From contig NC_135566.1 of NCBI RefSeq assembly GCF_964340395.1, forward strand, positions 4,973,501 through 5,037,500: a DNA stretch of 64,000 nt, read 5' to 3'. Shown here one piece after another: positions 1 through 46,200 of the stretch. Under the pieces are notes generated by a model. It saw nothing but the letters and a program-made list of their open reading frames with translations. It was not told where the DNA came from and made no database searches. This DNA comes from Glandiceps talaboti (lineage: Eukaryota; Hemichordata; Enteropneusta; Spengelidae). Numbering within the stretch: position 1 is the stretch's first letter; each line of letters begins with the position of its first letter. The translations under genes and the position numbers were made by a program.

Positions 1-475
1 AGAGTAAGTATACCCCATCCCTATGTATATTTCCCCTTCAGCACATTTATTTTTTATGGGTAGAAAGTAAGGTTTCTTTTTTTTTTACTTTGTCTTTTGA
101 GGGTGAGGCTGGAGTTAGGAGTTACAAACCTTACCTCTTGACTATTCCGTTTTTCCGTTTTTTGCTAGTAAAACGACAGTCAAAGCAAAAAAGCATTAGG
201 CATGCATTAAAAATAAAATAACACTACTCCGGAAATGTGGAGAGTAGGGAGAGATGGTGGTCAGTATGTGTTATCATATGGAGAAAGTCTAGATAAACGA
301 AAGCTGATGTTAACAAAGTGCTATGACTACTGTCTGGACAGGATGTTTTTAGTCAGAGTTTACAGTGTCAGTAAAGTGTTGATCAGGCTGAGAAGATTCT
401 ATCTAACAAAGTTACAGATACTGTGAGTTGTTTATCATCTCTTTAACACCACAAGGAAGAATTGATCTGACTTAC

Positions 476-33128
<32,653 letters not shown>

Positions 33129-34000
33129 GATTGTTGGCTGCTGGTAATGACAAGTGGTAATGTAGGCTTATGTGCCTAGAATAAAAGAACAGTTGATAAA
33201 TGTATAAATATTTAACATCATCATATAATATTAATAGCATACATGCATAGTAAGCATATCAGTATGTACATGTATATTGTTAATGACAATGACATGAATA
33301 AGCTCATCTGAAATTGGTCACTACTTGCAGGATTAGATATGATAAAACTGAGAACTTAAATAAAAGACAAATTTTCACTAATTTCAAAGAGACATCAAAA
33401 CACGTTTGTTCTTTGTGGCCATTTTGTACATTAAATATGATATACCAGATATGCAAAATACAGTCTCAATAAACCAGTTTTAAATAAACACTATATTGAT
33501 GTGTGGTAGCTGTGGGAGAAATAGTCCATTCAATTTCTAAACTGCTAAAAATGTCACTGTGCACTTAGTCGTTGCCGTGCAAACTAGTTGAAGATTAAGA
33601 CCATTTCTGTACTTACTTAGTGTACTGATACCAGACAAGTCTGACATTTGAAAAATCAGTAAAAATGAATACACTTTCTTTTACATCAACTCCTATGACA
33701 AATTCATACATTGCAATGTTTATTTCATAGTACATAAATAATAGCTTGTTACAATATTGAAATGTGATCATATTAATTGATTAATTGTAAGCAATTTACC
33801 TACAGGCATAATTTATCAACTTTTAGCAATAGTCATATCTACCTACTTTGGCTAATGAACAGAATGATTAATTATTCATACATACATACACTCAAATGGT
33901 TTACTCATTTGTTAGGAGAAACTAAATAAATATCAAGGACACTGGTAATGCTTGCAGCACAATGGCTGAAAATCCAATTACCTGAGAACACAGCAACTTG

Positions 34001-34440
34001 GTCATGTGACCATGCCAGCTGTCAATCATATTAACACTCATATGAATATGTACGAGTACCTAAGAATAAAGCTGCTTGGTCATGTGACCATGCCAGGTAA
34101 CAATCATATTAACACCCTCATGAATATGAATGAGTACCTAAGAATAAAGCTGATTGGTCATGTGACCATGCCAGGTGACAATCATATTAACACCCTCATG
34201 AATATGAATGAGTACCTAAGAATAAAGCTGCTTGGTCATGTGACCATGCCAGGTAACAATCATATTAACACCCTCATGAATATGAATTAGTATCTCAGAA
34301 TAAAGCAACTTGGTCATGTGACATGTCAGCTGTCAATCATATTAACACCCTCATGAATATGTATGAGAACCTAAGAACAAAGCTTCTTGGTCATGTGACC
34401 ATGTTAGCTACCCAATTATATTTACAACCCCATGCATGTT
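34001..34440. repeat. 78-bp tandem array, six units
   Basis: GTCATGTGACCATGCC starts units at 34001, 34079, 34157, 34235, 34313 and 34390. The period is exactly 78 bp except for the last (77). Because 78 is a multiple of three, one frame stays open for 94 codons with a 26-residue repeat (EYLRIKLLGHVTMPG); nothing suggests it is translated. Confidence 0.95.
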
Positions 34441-36989
34441 CATGAGCAACAATATTGCCCTTTTCACCTGGGGATACTGTACAAGTGGAATAATGCCCTG
34501 CAATCTTTTCACCTATAATTTATAAGTTATACATGAACTGCCAACAAGTTCAGAGCTGTCTATTGTATTTCTGAAAAGTGAAATGCTAAATAGAGAAAAA
34601 GTGTAGCAAAATCACCGATCCATTGAGTACACAGGCTAAGTAAAGGTAAAAACTTAGCCTGAAAGATTCCAGCATTCCTTCCGCTCATATATTGCGCTCT
34701 CTCATGTGAGAGAAGAGGACCAACGGCTGGCCCTTTCAGACTAGTAAAACCCATTATTACACAGTCTATAGAAATGTCTTGCTATTTTGTACAAAATAAT
34801 ATGACCTTCTCTACAGTTATACTATAATTTATAAGATGACATTCCCAATAAATAAATGGTGGCCATTCATATCCATAGTGTACATTGTATATACAAACAA
34901 AACACTCGCCGTTTACATTACATGTATACATTGAACATACAGCCAATATGTATTGTATAAAGTTTGTATAAACTCAAAAATTCGCACGCCATATCCTTTT
35001 AAAATGAACAAAGTAATTTTATCAATAAAATGGCTATGCCACTTGAAAAACATTCAAGTCCTCCCATAACACAGTGTACAGTATAAAACAGCTATGATCT
35101 TCAGAATCCCTGACCTGGACAGCCATTTCCTCTGTTTACCTAATGATATTTTTACAAAAGGTTGTCTGGTCTGGTGGGAATCAATACAACAATGTCTCTC
35201 TTCCTATATAGGTAGAGTTTTTTTTTTTTCACAAGTCTAGGTATAAAGTAGGTTTTGAATCCCGATATTAAATTTACAAGTGAAAACTCTATACAACCTA
35301 TCTCCCTGAAGACTATTAACGGCTTTGTTGCTTGAAAAGCTAGCTGCATTGATTAGTTATATAAACACAGCTTTGCTAACAACATATACATGCATTTGTC
35401 TGAGAAAACTATTTACCTTAATGTACTGCTTGTGTGTATTAGGAAAAATGTGAAGTTAATCCACATCAAGCGTGCAAAATACTAAGGTCAAAATTTGCAT
35501 GCACACACACACATTTTCATTGCTGATGTGGGCACTAATCTACCGTTTCCTCACTTGGGAACAAAAACTACAGGATTTTTCCAAAAACATCCTCTGGGTG
35601 ATTATGTGGAAAATCAGAAAATTTGGGACAAGAAAGTGGAAGCTTGTTAAGTAGTCTACCCCTTTCTTTTATTTGTGGGGAAAAAATGATAAGAATATTT
35701 CCCTATGGTAGTATTGCCTTTATATGATGGAGAGTTTATACTAAATCAAATGTAAGCATATCAATAACAATGCAACATTATTAATGCCATGATATCAAAA
35801 TCTCCAATAGACGCCCACCTGCTAAATGGGAAATCTTTTTGATGGTTGTGTTTTTGGAAAAATTTGGCAGTCAGAAATTCAAGCCATTTGGACTCAATTA
35901 CCGTACTATTGACTGGCAACTAGCCTGATTTGTCTCCTATAGAGTCTTTGGAGTTAAAACAGTGTTAAATTCTCAACATAATATTCACATTTGAGTAAAA
36001 CACTGTGAAGGAACAAAATTAAGTATTGATGGATTTAGAACACATCAGATAAACATTTTTTAAACCTGGGTTCCTGTTCTTAAAATCACTTAAATATCAC
36101 AAGTTTTTAGTCATATTCACTTAAATTTCAAGAGTTTTCAGTAATTTTCAAGTAGTTTTCATAACTATCCCATACTTACTATATATATATGTTGAGTATT
36201 CTCTAGGTGCATATCACCTACACATAATCATTTGACTTGCACAACATAAAAGTAAACATATCATGTCATGGGAATTTCTAACATTTACGACTACTTGTTT
36301 CATGAATTTCATTTTTGCAAGGGTTCCCTGGAGAAAATGAGATTTTTCCAGGACTGACTTTTACAGCTTGCAATATGCAAAACACTACCTAGTCCTTCTC
36401 TATAAAATAAATTTCACTATAAAAATATTTATAGCTGCATATTAATATCATTAATCAAAATGCAATAAATCATCATATTTTTTTATTCAGAAAATTTAAA
36501 TGAGGATTTGATATAATATACTTCACCTTTAGATTATGATGTTTTTTCTGATATAAATGAACCGGAAAATTACTTTTACAACAACAAAATTAACTTTCAG
36601 GTGAATAATTTTAATGGGACTTTTCTTATCAGTCAGAATGTGTAGTTTCCTAGGTTTCCTCTCGTTATTCTATCAGATAACACCATTCCTTTTCTTACAT
36701 TCTTTGCTTGTAAGGATTTTTATGTGAAAGATAAATGTAATAATATATACAATGTAACCATGATTCAAGTAATACAAAACTACACACATACATTTTAGAT
36801 ACAATTTTTTTTTGTCTTCATAAAGGAATTAGTTATTTCTCTATTCGAATAATACCATATATAATTAAAAGTATGTATACAATTTCTACAACCCTCTCCT
36901 CTCTCCAGAAATAAGATCATATTCTCCAAACCTTTCCCTCCAAAAATCATACAAGTGATTATTGTCCAATACATCATTTAAACCCCTCC

Positions 36990-37145
36990 CTACCAAAACA
37001 CTTGGCCACAATTTCTCTAATTCATCAAAACCCCACCCCATCTCTCCATAATCCAATTCATTAATAGCCCACCCCCATCCCTCCAGATACCACATATATC
37101 CAATTCGTTAATACTAGCCCACCCCATCTCTCCAAAGATCAAGAT
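36990..37145. repeat. Short tandem duplication, C-rich
   Basis: ATCCAATTCATTAATAGCCC, CATCCCTCC and ATCCAATTCGTTAATACTAG, CATCTCTCC are diverged copies about 60 bp apart. Confidence 0.75.
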
Positions 37146-39949
37146 TACATGAATATCCACTATCCAATTCTCAATACACCTCCCACTTGAAAAAATGTTA
37201 ACTGCACTTTTAATTATCATTTCATAATGTTGTAACATGTGAAGGTTACACAACAAGCATAATATTGCTTACCTATTCTAAATATACTGTAGCTCCACAC
37301 AATATTGTTTTTAGTTTACCTTTGACTTTTATACTACATTCTTATCACCACATAATGTATCCAATGATAGCTGCTATGTCTATCATCACCCAAGCTACTT
37401 TGGTGGAGTGTACACAGGAAATAGTGACGCATGAAATTTCAATAAAGTCAAGCCTGAACTGCAATTGCAACCAAAATTTACTTTGCTACTTTGCGTCACA
37501 GAAATAGATTAGATTGGGATCTCAAGCGCATCTTGAAGTTCAATTGAATCCCCCTACCCATCTTGACGCAATTACTAAACGTTTCAGTTTCATTCAATTT
37601 ACGAAATCTGTAACATTTCAGATAACATCAATGATTGCTTTTCCTACCCGATGAACACACAAGTTAAAACATTCTTTGATCAAGAAAACATTTCATATTC
37701 CTTCATTTATTTGTACACATCATTCCTTCTCTATGAATACATGAGTTATTTCTAGAACATGCTGAGCACTTCAAGCAGGTGGTTTTCAAAATTTGTACAA
37801 AATTATAATTCGAAAAAATATCTCAGGATAATGTGAAAACCATGAAAACCATTCTTCCACAATATAAACATACCTTACAAACAGTTTCCTGGTGGAGATA
37901 TAGTGCAGCTGAGGAACAAACACTTGAACAAGCAAAGACTATATACCAGGGTATCAGGAATGCATAATACCTACAACGAGATCACATGACTCATACTTCT
38001 CATCCGATTGGCCAGTAATTGTCATCAGTAATGTGTTTCCTGATGCGAGACTTTCCTAGATACAAGTTACACAGGAAATTGAAAATCCTGCCGGTCAGTA
38101 CAACCATATCCTGCATTAGTCTTTTTTATAACCTTACGGCAAGAATGGGGGGTGATGTATCAGGTAATGTGACCAAGAAAAATTCCATGATGAATGAATC
38201 TGAGAGACAGTAAAATGTACTCCATATACAGACAGAAAAAAGGTTTCATTATGCTCAGTGCTAGGATAAAATTGATGTGCTGACAACTGGAGTGCATGAT
38301 AGATGTATATATATGAAACAACATTTCATTTAATATACATTATCTAATTTCAGTTGCAGTGCCGTGTTCATAAAAACGATATCAAACATGGTTGTATAAT
38401 ATATGACTGAACACTAAAGAGATACGAGAGGATTTTTCAAATGATGTAAAGCAAACGCTACTTAATTCTGAAGTTATTCAGCACAGTCTTTGAATTATCC
38501 AGTGTCCACAATTTGACAGACAGGATATTGGTTTTGTGAATTGAGGTTGTCTGGTATTACATGGGTATGTGAATGACAATTATCTTTGTACAAACACTCA
38601 TCTTCCAGCCTCCAGGGAATCCAACTTAATGTACCGGTAGATAATTAGGTATACATATCTGTTTCTGATACAATATGCATACTGTAAACGTATTAGCGCA
38701 AGAAAACTTTGGCAGAATGGCAATTTAGGGTGTGCCAGGTGCACTTTAATTTGGCGGAGAGTACAAGGGGAACTTAGATATTGATTGGAAAAAGTTTAGC
38801 ATCAAAACCATTGTTTTTTCCAATTAAGCATTTTTTCAGAATTTTCAATTCTCTTGTCTTAATAATTTCTGACCACCTGACAGGTTCAGATAATCAGCGT
38901 TCCACTGTACGTATAAATAAATCATCCTGTGGGCCAACCATATTCAGTGCAACTGGGTTTTTTTTTACTCTCACAACAGCTGAGTATGGAAATATACAAA
39001 ATGTATGTAATGTATGTTAGCAAGACTTGTTTCCATAGGAGAAACAGAGCACCAAAATAAAAACAAATGAATACTACATGTATAGTACATGTAACATGTG
39101 TTGAGTACATTTTCTGCATGTTCGTGTATAAATACATAAACCTGTTGATGGAGAGTGTCATCACTGAAAAGACTAATATAATATTGACTTTGAGCCACCT
39201 CCATCTAGATAAAATGAAAATAACATTTCAAATATTTTATGAATAATCATAATTTGCTTACATATAAACCTGTTCACGGGAATAGGTCATTACTAAATTA
39301 AGAAATATCAGTGACTGAGCTCCTTTCAGAACTACTTCTCTAAATAAAATTAAAATAACACAATTAGTATAGTCTATGTACTTTTACTTGACTAACCCTG
39401 AACAAAGTACAAAGTACAATATACATAACAGTGACTTGGAATCCCATTTCTGAGTTCTCTTTAGCTATGATGGAAAGAACATTTCTGAGAATATAATTTT
39501 CACATAACACCATGAGTCAATTTTATCAAACTGAAACAATACAAAGTGATGCATACATATTCTCATATTTGTGCCAGATTTGAATTAATTTTGAACAAAA
39601 TCAGTTAACATACATGTACATAGATCAATGTTTTTAAAACTTAAACACAAATGTGTGAGTAGGGAAGTAAATCATAACAATTCCTTGACTAGGACGAACC
39701 CATTTCCTTAACCTAGCTTCTGTATTGAAAATACCTGTTGGTGCTAAAAATACTACGAATTTACTTGTTTATTAGATAATGCTTTCAGTCCAGGATTAAA
39801 CCCTCAGGCACACACATAATGCAATTTCATAGTAGTGTTCCTGTGCCTACATCATTAAAGGTATTATACCTAACTACACACACAGACCTTTTGAACACTG
39901 AGTCCCAAGATTCAGCTGTCTGCTTTATACAGCTGAGAGGATATCCTTG

Positions 39950-40720
39950 AATAAATAATGAACATACATATTTATTACACTGTGATTTTTATTAAACCTT
40001 TTATATGTCAGGTATACTCTGTGGTCAGATATAGTCATACTTGTGAAATGGCTCATGAAAATACATATAATGTAACTTTTGTGTGTGTGACGTGTCACTT
40101 AGTCTCACGGGTCAATTATAGAATTGGAGCTTTTCACTGATGAAAATACATAATGTACCATGATTTTTATATCAAAGTTTTTGTGTGTGTCAGGTAATCT
40201 CTGATGTCAAGTACTAGTAGCACTTCACTGATGAAAATGTACGTACATTACTGCAATGTATTGTGGTTTCATCAAATTTTTATTGTGTCAGTTTTTCTCT
40301 TGAGGTTGAAAATGTAGTAGAGCATTTCAGTGATGGAAATACATATATGTTCTGTGATATGATTAAAATTGTTGTGTATTTCAGTTAATCTCTGGGGTTA
40401 AATACTTGGAGGATTTCACAAATGAAATACTTTTTATGTACAGTGACTATATATTGCAATTTTATTAACACTGCGTGTGTGTCTGTCCGTCTCTATCTCT
40501 CTGTCTCTGTCTGTCTGTGAATGTGTCTGTCTATGTCTGTCTGTCTGTCTGTCTGTCTCAGTCTGTGTGTCTGTATGAGCTTGCCTCTATGGACAAATAC
40601 CAATTTGCATATTTGACGATATATATTGTGATTCTAAAAAACTTTTGCTTGTATATCAGCTTGTCTCAAAGGGACAGCTTTCACTGCTGAGAATACATAC
40701 ATGTACTACAGTAGTCGATG
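39950..40720. repeat. Diverged tandem array, period about 110-120 bp
   Basis: CACTGATGAAAATACATA, an AT-rich block, then GTGTGTCAGGTAATCTCT recurs about six times with strong divergence. A (GTCT)n tract at about 40471-40570 has expanded from the GTGTGT part of one unit. Confidence 0.75.
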
Positions 40721-41382
40721 AAAGACTTGATATGCACCTTCTTTTCTACTGGGGAATACATGTGTGTACTGACAAGAAAACTACTTCCATTATGGCTAGC
40801 AGCACCAACCAAGATATGATAAGATCCATCATCACCCACACTATGACAAGAGAATAATCTAGAAATATTTCACGCAGCTGGATAAGAACTTGGGAATACA
40901 CAGTGAAAGCAAGAAGACATTTGGGAACAGCATCAGGTTTTATCTTTCATATACTTGATTGCATTAGTAATCAATGGCTGAAGGACATTCTAAAATCTCT
41001 TCTGAGCCAACACAGGTGAAATTGTCTATTCATCTTTCAAGTTATTGTCTGCGTCATCCCTTTTTACATTGTATAAAATTGACACCCAGAAACACAATTT
41101 GTAAAGATGCCTTCTGAGTGTCATCTATTTCAGAAGGTTTCTTTCACACCTGTAAGTTTCCTTTTTTTAAAATTTTAATACGGATTTTCCTTTTTCTATT
41201 AAATGATGTATAACAGATTGATGAATGTCACTCAGAGTGTTATATATATAGTATGGGGATTCAATATACATTGTACACAGGTTTCTGTAAGGTTAACAAC
41301 CTGCCCAATTACAATACTATAAGTTTAAATTTTGAACAAGTACTGGTACTGCTATTAAGTTCAGATATCTTGCTCAATTTGT

Positions 41383-41595
41383 GTATGTATGTATGTATGT
41401 ATGTATGTATGTATGTATGTATGTATGTATGTATGTATGTATGTATGTATGTATGTATGTATGTATGTATGTATGTATGTATGTATGTATGTATGTATGT
41501 ATGTATGTATGTATGTATGTATGTATGTATGTATGTATGTATGTATGTATGTATGTATGTATGTATGTATGTATGTATGTATGTATGTATGTATG

Positions 41596-41625
<30 letters not shown>
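41383..41625. repeat. (GTAT)n microsatellite, about 60 nearly perfect units
   Basis: An uninterrupted GTAT tract. Open in several frames on both strands; none of these is a gene. Confidence 0.98.
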
Positions 41626-41627
<2 letters not shown>

Positions 41628-42048
41628 GCTATGGAGATGAAAACTTCCAAAGTAAATACTATCTCTTACTTTTACTCTCTGTACGACAGAAATGTATTTT
41701 TCACAAATTTTGCATACAAGCCAGTAGCCTAGCAACACAATAAACATATTATTATCATTTTGTAAGGTGACTTAATACATTGTACACAGATTTCTTATTT
41801 ACACTCAAAAATTACTCTTTTATTCTACATAGAAATTTACAACATTTTCTATTTTAGCTTCAATATCATTTGATGCATTTCAAGCATTTTCTCTTCTGGA
41901 AATTACTCTTCTTGAACAACATTCCCTTTGATAGATGTATCAAAACTAGAGATTTTTGTTTACACTGGTATAAATACGATGAGTTCTATGCATTTACATT
42001 GAGGTAAAGAAACACAACAGAGAACAAAATGACCAGAAATTAATACTT

Positions 42049-42300
42049 AATATTTTTCTTCATTCAGCTGAGGCAATTTCGAGTAATACAACAAGCTGTA
42101 ATACTACAAGTTAAAAACAAGTAGTACAAAAATATGTCAAGACTAGGGGAAAATAATAGCAATTCAGAATGTTTTATTCATATTTCACACTGCAAAGCAA
42201 ACCATATAGATGTGTCTTGTGACACAAAATGCCCAGGCTATATATACCATATTTTCTGTTCAAACCATTGAACTTGCCTTGCGCATATTATTATAACAGC
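42049..42300 (+). repeat. Composite hairpin repeat, copy 3 (degenerate)
   Basis: It begins AATATTTTTCTTCATTCAGC, has lost most of the return arm, and keeps the tail (GAATGTTTTATTCATATTTC, then CTTGCCTTGCGCAT, matching CTTGGCTTGCGCAT near 3223). Confidence 0.6.
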
Positions 42301-42429
42301 TATTGTATGTACCTAAATATTTCATCGGAACCAACTTTTAGTCCAAGCATGGAAACATGGGTGTAGAATGCTGAACAAATAATATTCCACAACTAGAGTA
42401 GGCAAGAGACTTTAAGCTGTCAGGCTTGA

Positions 42430-42795
42430 TACGTCCCGTTGTTATGGTCACTTGGATACTCACAGTTGGGTATCTCATATTTTGAGTTTTGGAGTGGAAA
42501 AGACAGCATGATTACGAATGCCAAGACTCTGGGCTAAACACAGAGGATTATGTTCATCATGTTTGAAAATCCATGTTATCACATATACACATATACTAAG
42601 CTCTGTTGTTATGGTCATTGGAAAACAAAATTACCACAGTGATACCACACTGTATTATGCTTTCTGGAGATGCACTTTTGAAAATCTGTTGATCAAGTCT
42701 TCAAGTGGAAAAGATAGCATTGTTGTGATTATTAATGTGAAAGCCAAGCCTCTGGGTAGAACAAACAGGTAGATGTACATCAGTGTTGAAAATTT
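42430..42795. repeat. Diverged two-copy duplication, about 166-bp offset
   Basis: GTTGTTATGGTCA, AGTGGAAAAGA.AGCAT, CCAAG.CTCTGGG and GTTTGAAAAT / GTTGAAAAT occur in the same order from about 42436 and about 42602. Confidence 0.65.
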
Positions 42796-42802
42796 TTGTT
42801 AC

Positions 42803-43217
42803 AAAGGAACACCACTCCAGGATATTGAGACATTTTGATGAACTAATGGTTCTGGAGAGTTTTTTCATGATTTTACATCACCTACAATTACTTGCAATTT
42901 CAGAGAAACATCAAGTTGATCGTGTGTCTGTACACCTGCGATCTTTGTTGTCAGCAACTGCATCATGGGAGTTAATAATACATTCATGGTTGCACAATGA
43001 ATATTCATGACTCCTGAGTGCTTATTCCCTTGTGTAAAATATCCCATGAGCCACTCAGTGGCCCACAGCAAAGATACACTATATAATGGCACAAGATCAA
43101 CTTGATGATTCTCTGAAATCACAAGTATTATGTATGTGATATAAAATCATGAAATGACTCTCCAGAACCTGTATAGTTTATGAAAATACCATTATTTCCT
43201 GGCATGGCACTCCCTTT
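42803..43217. mobile_element. About 415-bp foldback element
   Basis: The ends AAAGGAACACCACTCCAGGA and (minus strand) AAAGGGAGTGCCATGCCAGG are inverted. Internal blocks GGTTCTGGAGAGT, TCATGATTTTA, ATTTCAGAGAA and CATCAAGTTGATC are also mirrored, so the arms span about 190 bp each. No target duplication is obvious. Open frames on both strands here are the two arms of the same palindrome. Confidence 0.8.
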
Positions 43218-46200
43218 TAAAACTGATTACTACTAATACTATAGAAAGCAAGCTATCAGCAAAAGAAGATAAATAAAAAATGCAACTATTGTTGGAACAT
43301 GTCATATATATACACTACCTACTGATGTTGCTATAATTACACACATAACAGGTTGGCATATCTGATATCTGCTTTCCTCACATTCCACTTCATTATTCAG
43401 TATTTGCACTGTCTTGATTGCAAGGTGATTATATCTACATAGCTGCTGTCACCCACTTGTGTTATCTAACACAGCTAACTACTTTTAGTTTATCTTACTT
43501 TGACGATAGCGTGCTTTCCTATAACAGTATTTTGGTTTTGGGCGAATATCCATATCATACAGTACAATATATACATGTAGTTAGTTTGAAATGGTAAATT
43601 GGAAACTGTTCCAAAGTAACTATATAGTGTACTGTCTTAGTGATTCTTGGAACCATGAACAATATATTCTCCAATATCCATATCATTTAGATTACACAAG
43701 TAAGTCAGCTGTAACAGGAAAAGAATTCCTTGAATATTGCTTTGTGGGTAAGCCAAGTATCTCCTGTATACATTTCATTTATATTTAAAAAATTAATTTT
43801 ATTTTTACAGATTTGAGTGGTGGCTTTTCACTATTTTATCACAGTGATGGATTCCTGTGCACTTGCTCAAATATATTCATATTTCAAAATTAACTTAATT
43901 TCATACAAAAATTTAGTTATATTTTCACATTTACTTTTCATTTTTCCCTCTTTTTGGTGAATTGTCTTTTTGGTGAGTTGCTTTCTACTGTTTTGCTTCA
44001 TCAGATTCCCTTTATAATAATTTTTCCTTAGATACAAGAAAGCAGAGTGAGTAGTAATTCAGACATCAATGCAAGCAACCATATGTAGAGGAATGCATGT
44101 ATATAGACTAATGTAGCCACATTCTGCCATGTAAGGCATAATTGTACCAAAAATAATGAAAACTTGTGTTTAAAAAATGACAATATCTGTCATCAACACA
44201 GTGCAATGAACCACATAGAATTCTCAACCTGTTTTCACTAGTTTCCTATTCATCATAAATCACTAGGAGTCTAGTAGGACATTGCAACACATTCACACAT
44301 ATCTCTTATCTGTTACCACAGAAACAGTTAATAATCAGACTGACTATAAATCAAATCTACCTTTCTTGATGAGTTTTTTATTTTACCATGAGATGAACAT
44401 TCTAATGTCACGATAAGGAAATTAATATGAATACATAGATGATTATAATTCATAAATATTAAACCAATATGACAAAAACATAATTCATTACAAAAACATG
44501 TTTATGCCATATTGCCTCAGAACGTTAGAACCCAATGGAATGAATAAACTACTGACGTCATTCCCTACATCTAACTACATCCATGCTATCTTTTAGAGTG
44601 CTTGTGTGGTATTCTTAGATCTTTCAACTCATACATAACTGACAATTTGAACTTTTCATGATGTATTGTACAGTTCACAGGTATTTGTCAGGTAGATAGA
44701 CCAAGATTATCTTGACTCTTACTTTGGACAAAGAATATTTATTCCAAACGTCTCGGTGTTTACTTAATAATTGATAACATTTGTCTTACTTGTTAAATGA
44801 ACACTCCTATATATTATGTGAGCTGTTCAGAGTTTTTTTACCTATGTATCTGAAAGGACGCGAGTGATTCTTTCTTTCAAAAAACATCAATTTCAATTCA
44901 TGCCAGTTTTTAGACAAACAAGTGGAAAACAAGTAACTCAGAGCCAACATATATATAAATTCAGGTATTTACATACTGTTGTCCAGTTGGTTAAAAGGAT
45001 ATATGTAAATTATTGATACAGATATTATTTAAAAATTCATGCACTACAGCTGCCTCGTATATTTGTAAACTATTTCCACAAAGGAATATTTTTATGAAGT
45101 TTCCAAAATTACACACTTTGCTGACATGTATAAATTTAGGATTGGTATAATAATAATCCATAACAGAGCTTTTTCAGTAGGATTTTTAGATTTTGAAAGC
45201 GGTACGAGTTCTCACTTTGTGTCAATATTTCCATGACAATAAGCATACAATATGGTCCAGCAAAAAATGATGCAAATTCTTAGGTCTTTTCTCTTTAATC
45301 CCAAAAGCTACAGTTATGTTTTCTATGGCAACTGCTGACTGCAAAAGATTAATTGAATGCCAATACAATCTGGTGACTGCATGACTTAGGAAGGGTGTTG
45401 GGTATTACATGTAAATGCTGGGAATATGTAGGAGTATTAAAAGCACACAGTGAGTGGAAAATTGATCCATGGATCACTGGAAATTGAATTTAGTGGTCCA
45501 AAATGGAAAAACCAGTGGCCTTTTGATGCATGACTATTGTTAATTTCAAACCCTAGTGATTGTCTGTTGACTGTCAGTATACAACTTGGGAAGGAATGCT
45601 ACAAACATGTAATGGACGTTTATGAAATATAAGTTTTATAGCATAGTGACTACGTGGTGACTGCATGACTCATGTCTCATCCTATGCGTTACAAATCATC
45701 TTCACCATATAGTCATACAGGGATTTCCCCAGCACCAAAAACGAAAGTTTATGGTATTGGAGTGTTGTTATAAATGCGATGACGTTATCGTGTCCTCAAG
45801 TGACTCACTTCCAAACTGGAGGTTGAGTTTGTAGTAAACTGAACAAAGTAACCAATTACAACCACCTGTCAGCAGATATGATGGATTACTACTGACATGC
45901 ACTGTTCATCCCTACCCCAGCAGGAGCTTTAGCTAGATTTTTGATACAATTTGTCTGTTTGACTGAATACGTAACAAAAAGATATCATAGAGAATGACTA
46001 CACAAAGAGTAATTAGACTTGTATGACTTAGGGATGCTAAATGTATGTGTACATGTATGAGATATTATTCAAAGCATACACAAGTACAGTGACAGTTTGG
46101 TGACTGAATGAGTCAGGTAGAGGGGAGGGGGAGGTGCTAGGATTATGAAATAATGTAGAGTCATAGTTGAACGGAAATACAGTACATGACTCAGAAAGTA

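Noticed and set aside
38690-38775. Sequence with TACTGTAAACGTATTAGCGC and a GGCGGA motif resembling a worn transposon end
   Set aside because: Only one copy is visible and no inverted end or flanking duplication was found, so it cannot be supported.
41253-41747. 159-codon frame and its reverse-strand partner
   Set aside because: They are the translation of a perfect GTAT tract.
42518-43122. Three neighbouring 75-85 codon frames on both strands
   Set aside because: They lie in a two-copy duplication and in the two arms of a palindrome; the similarity between strands is that of an inverted repeat, not of a gene.
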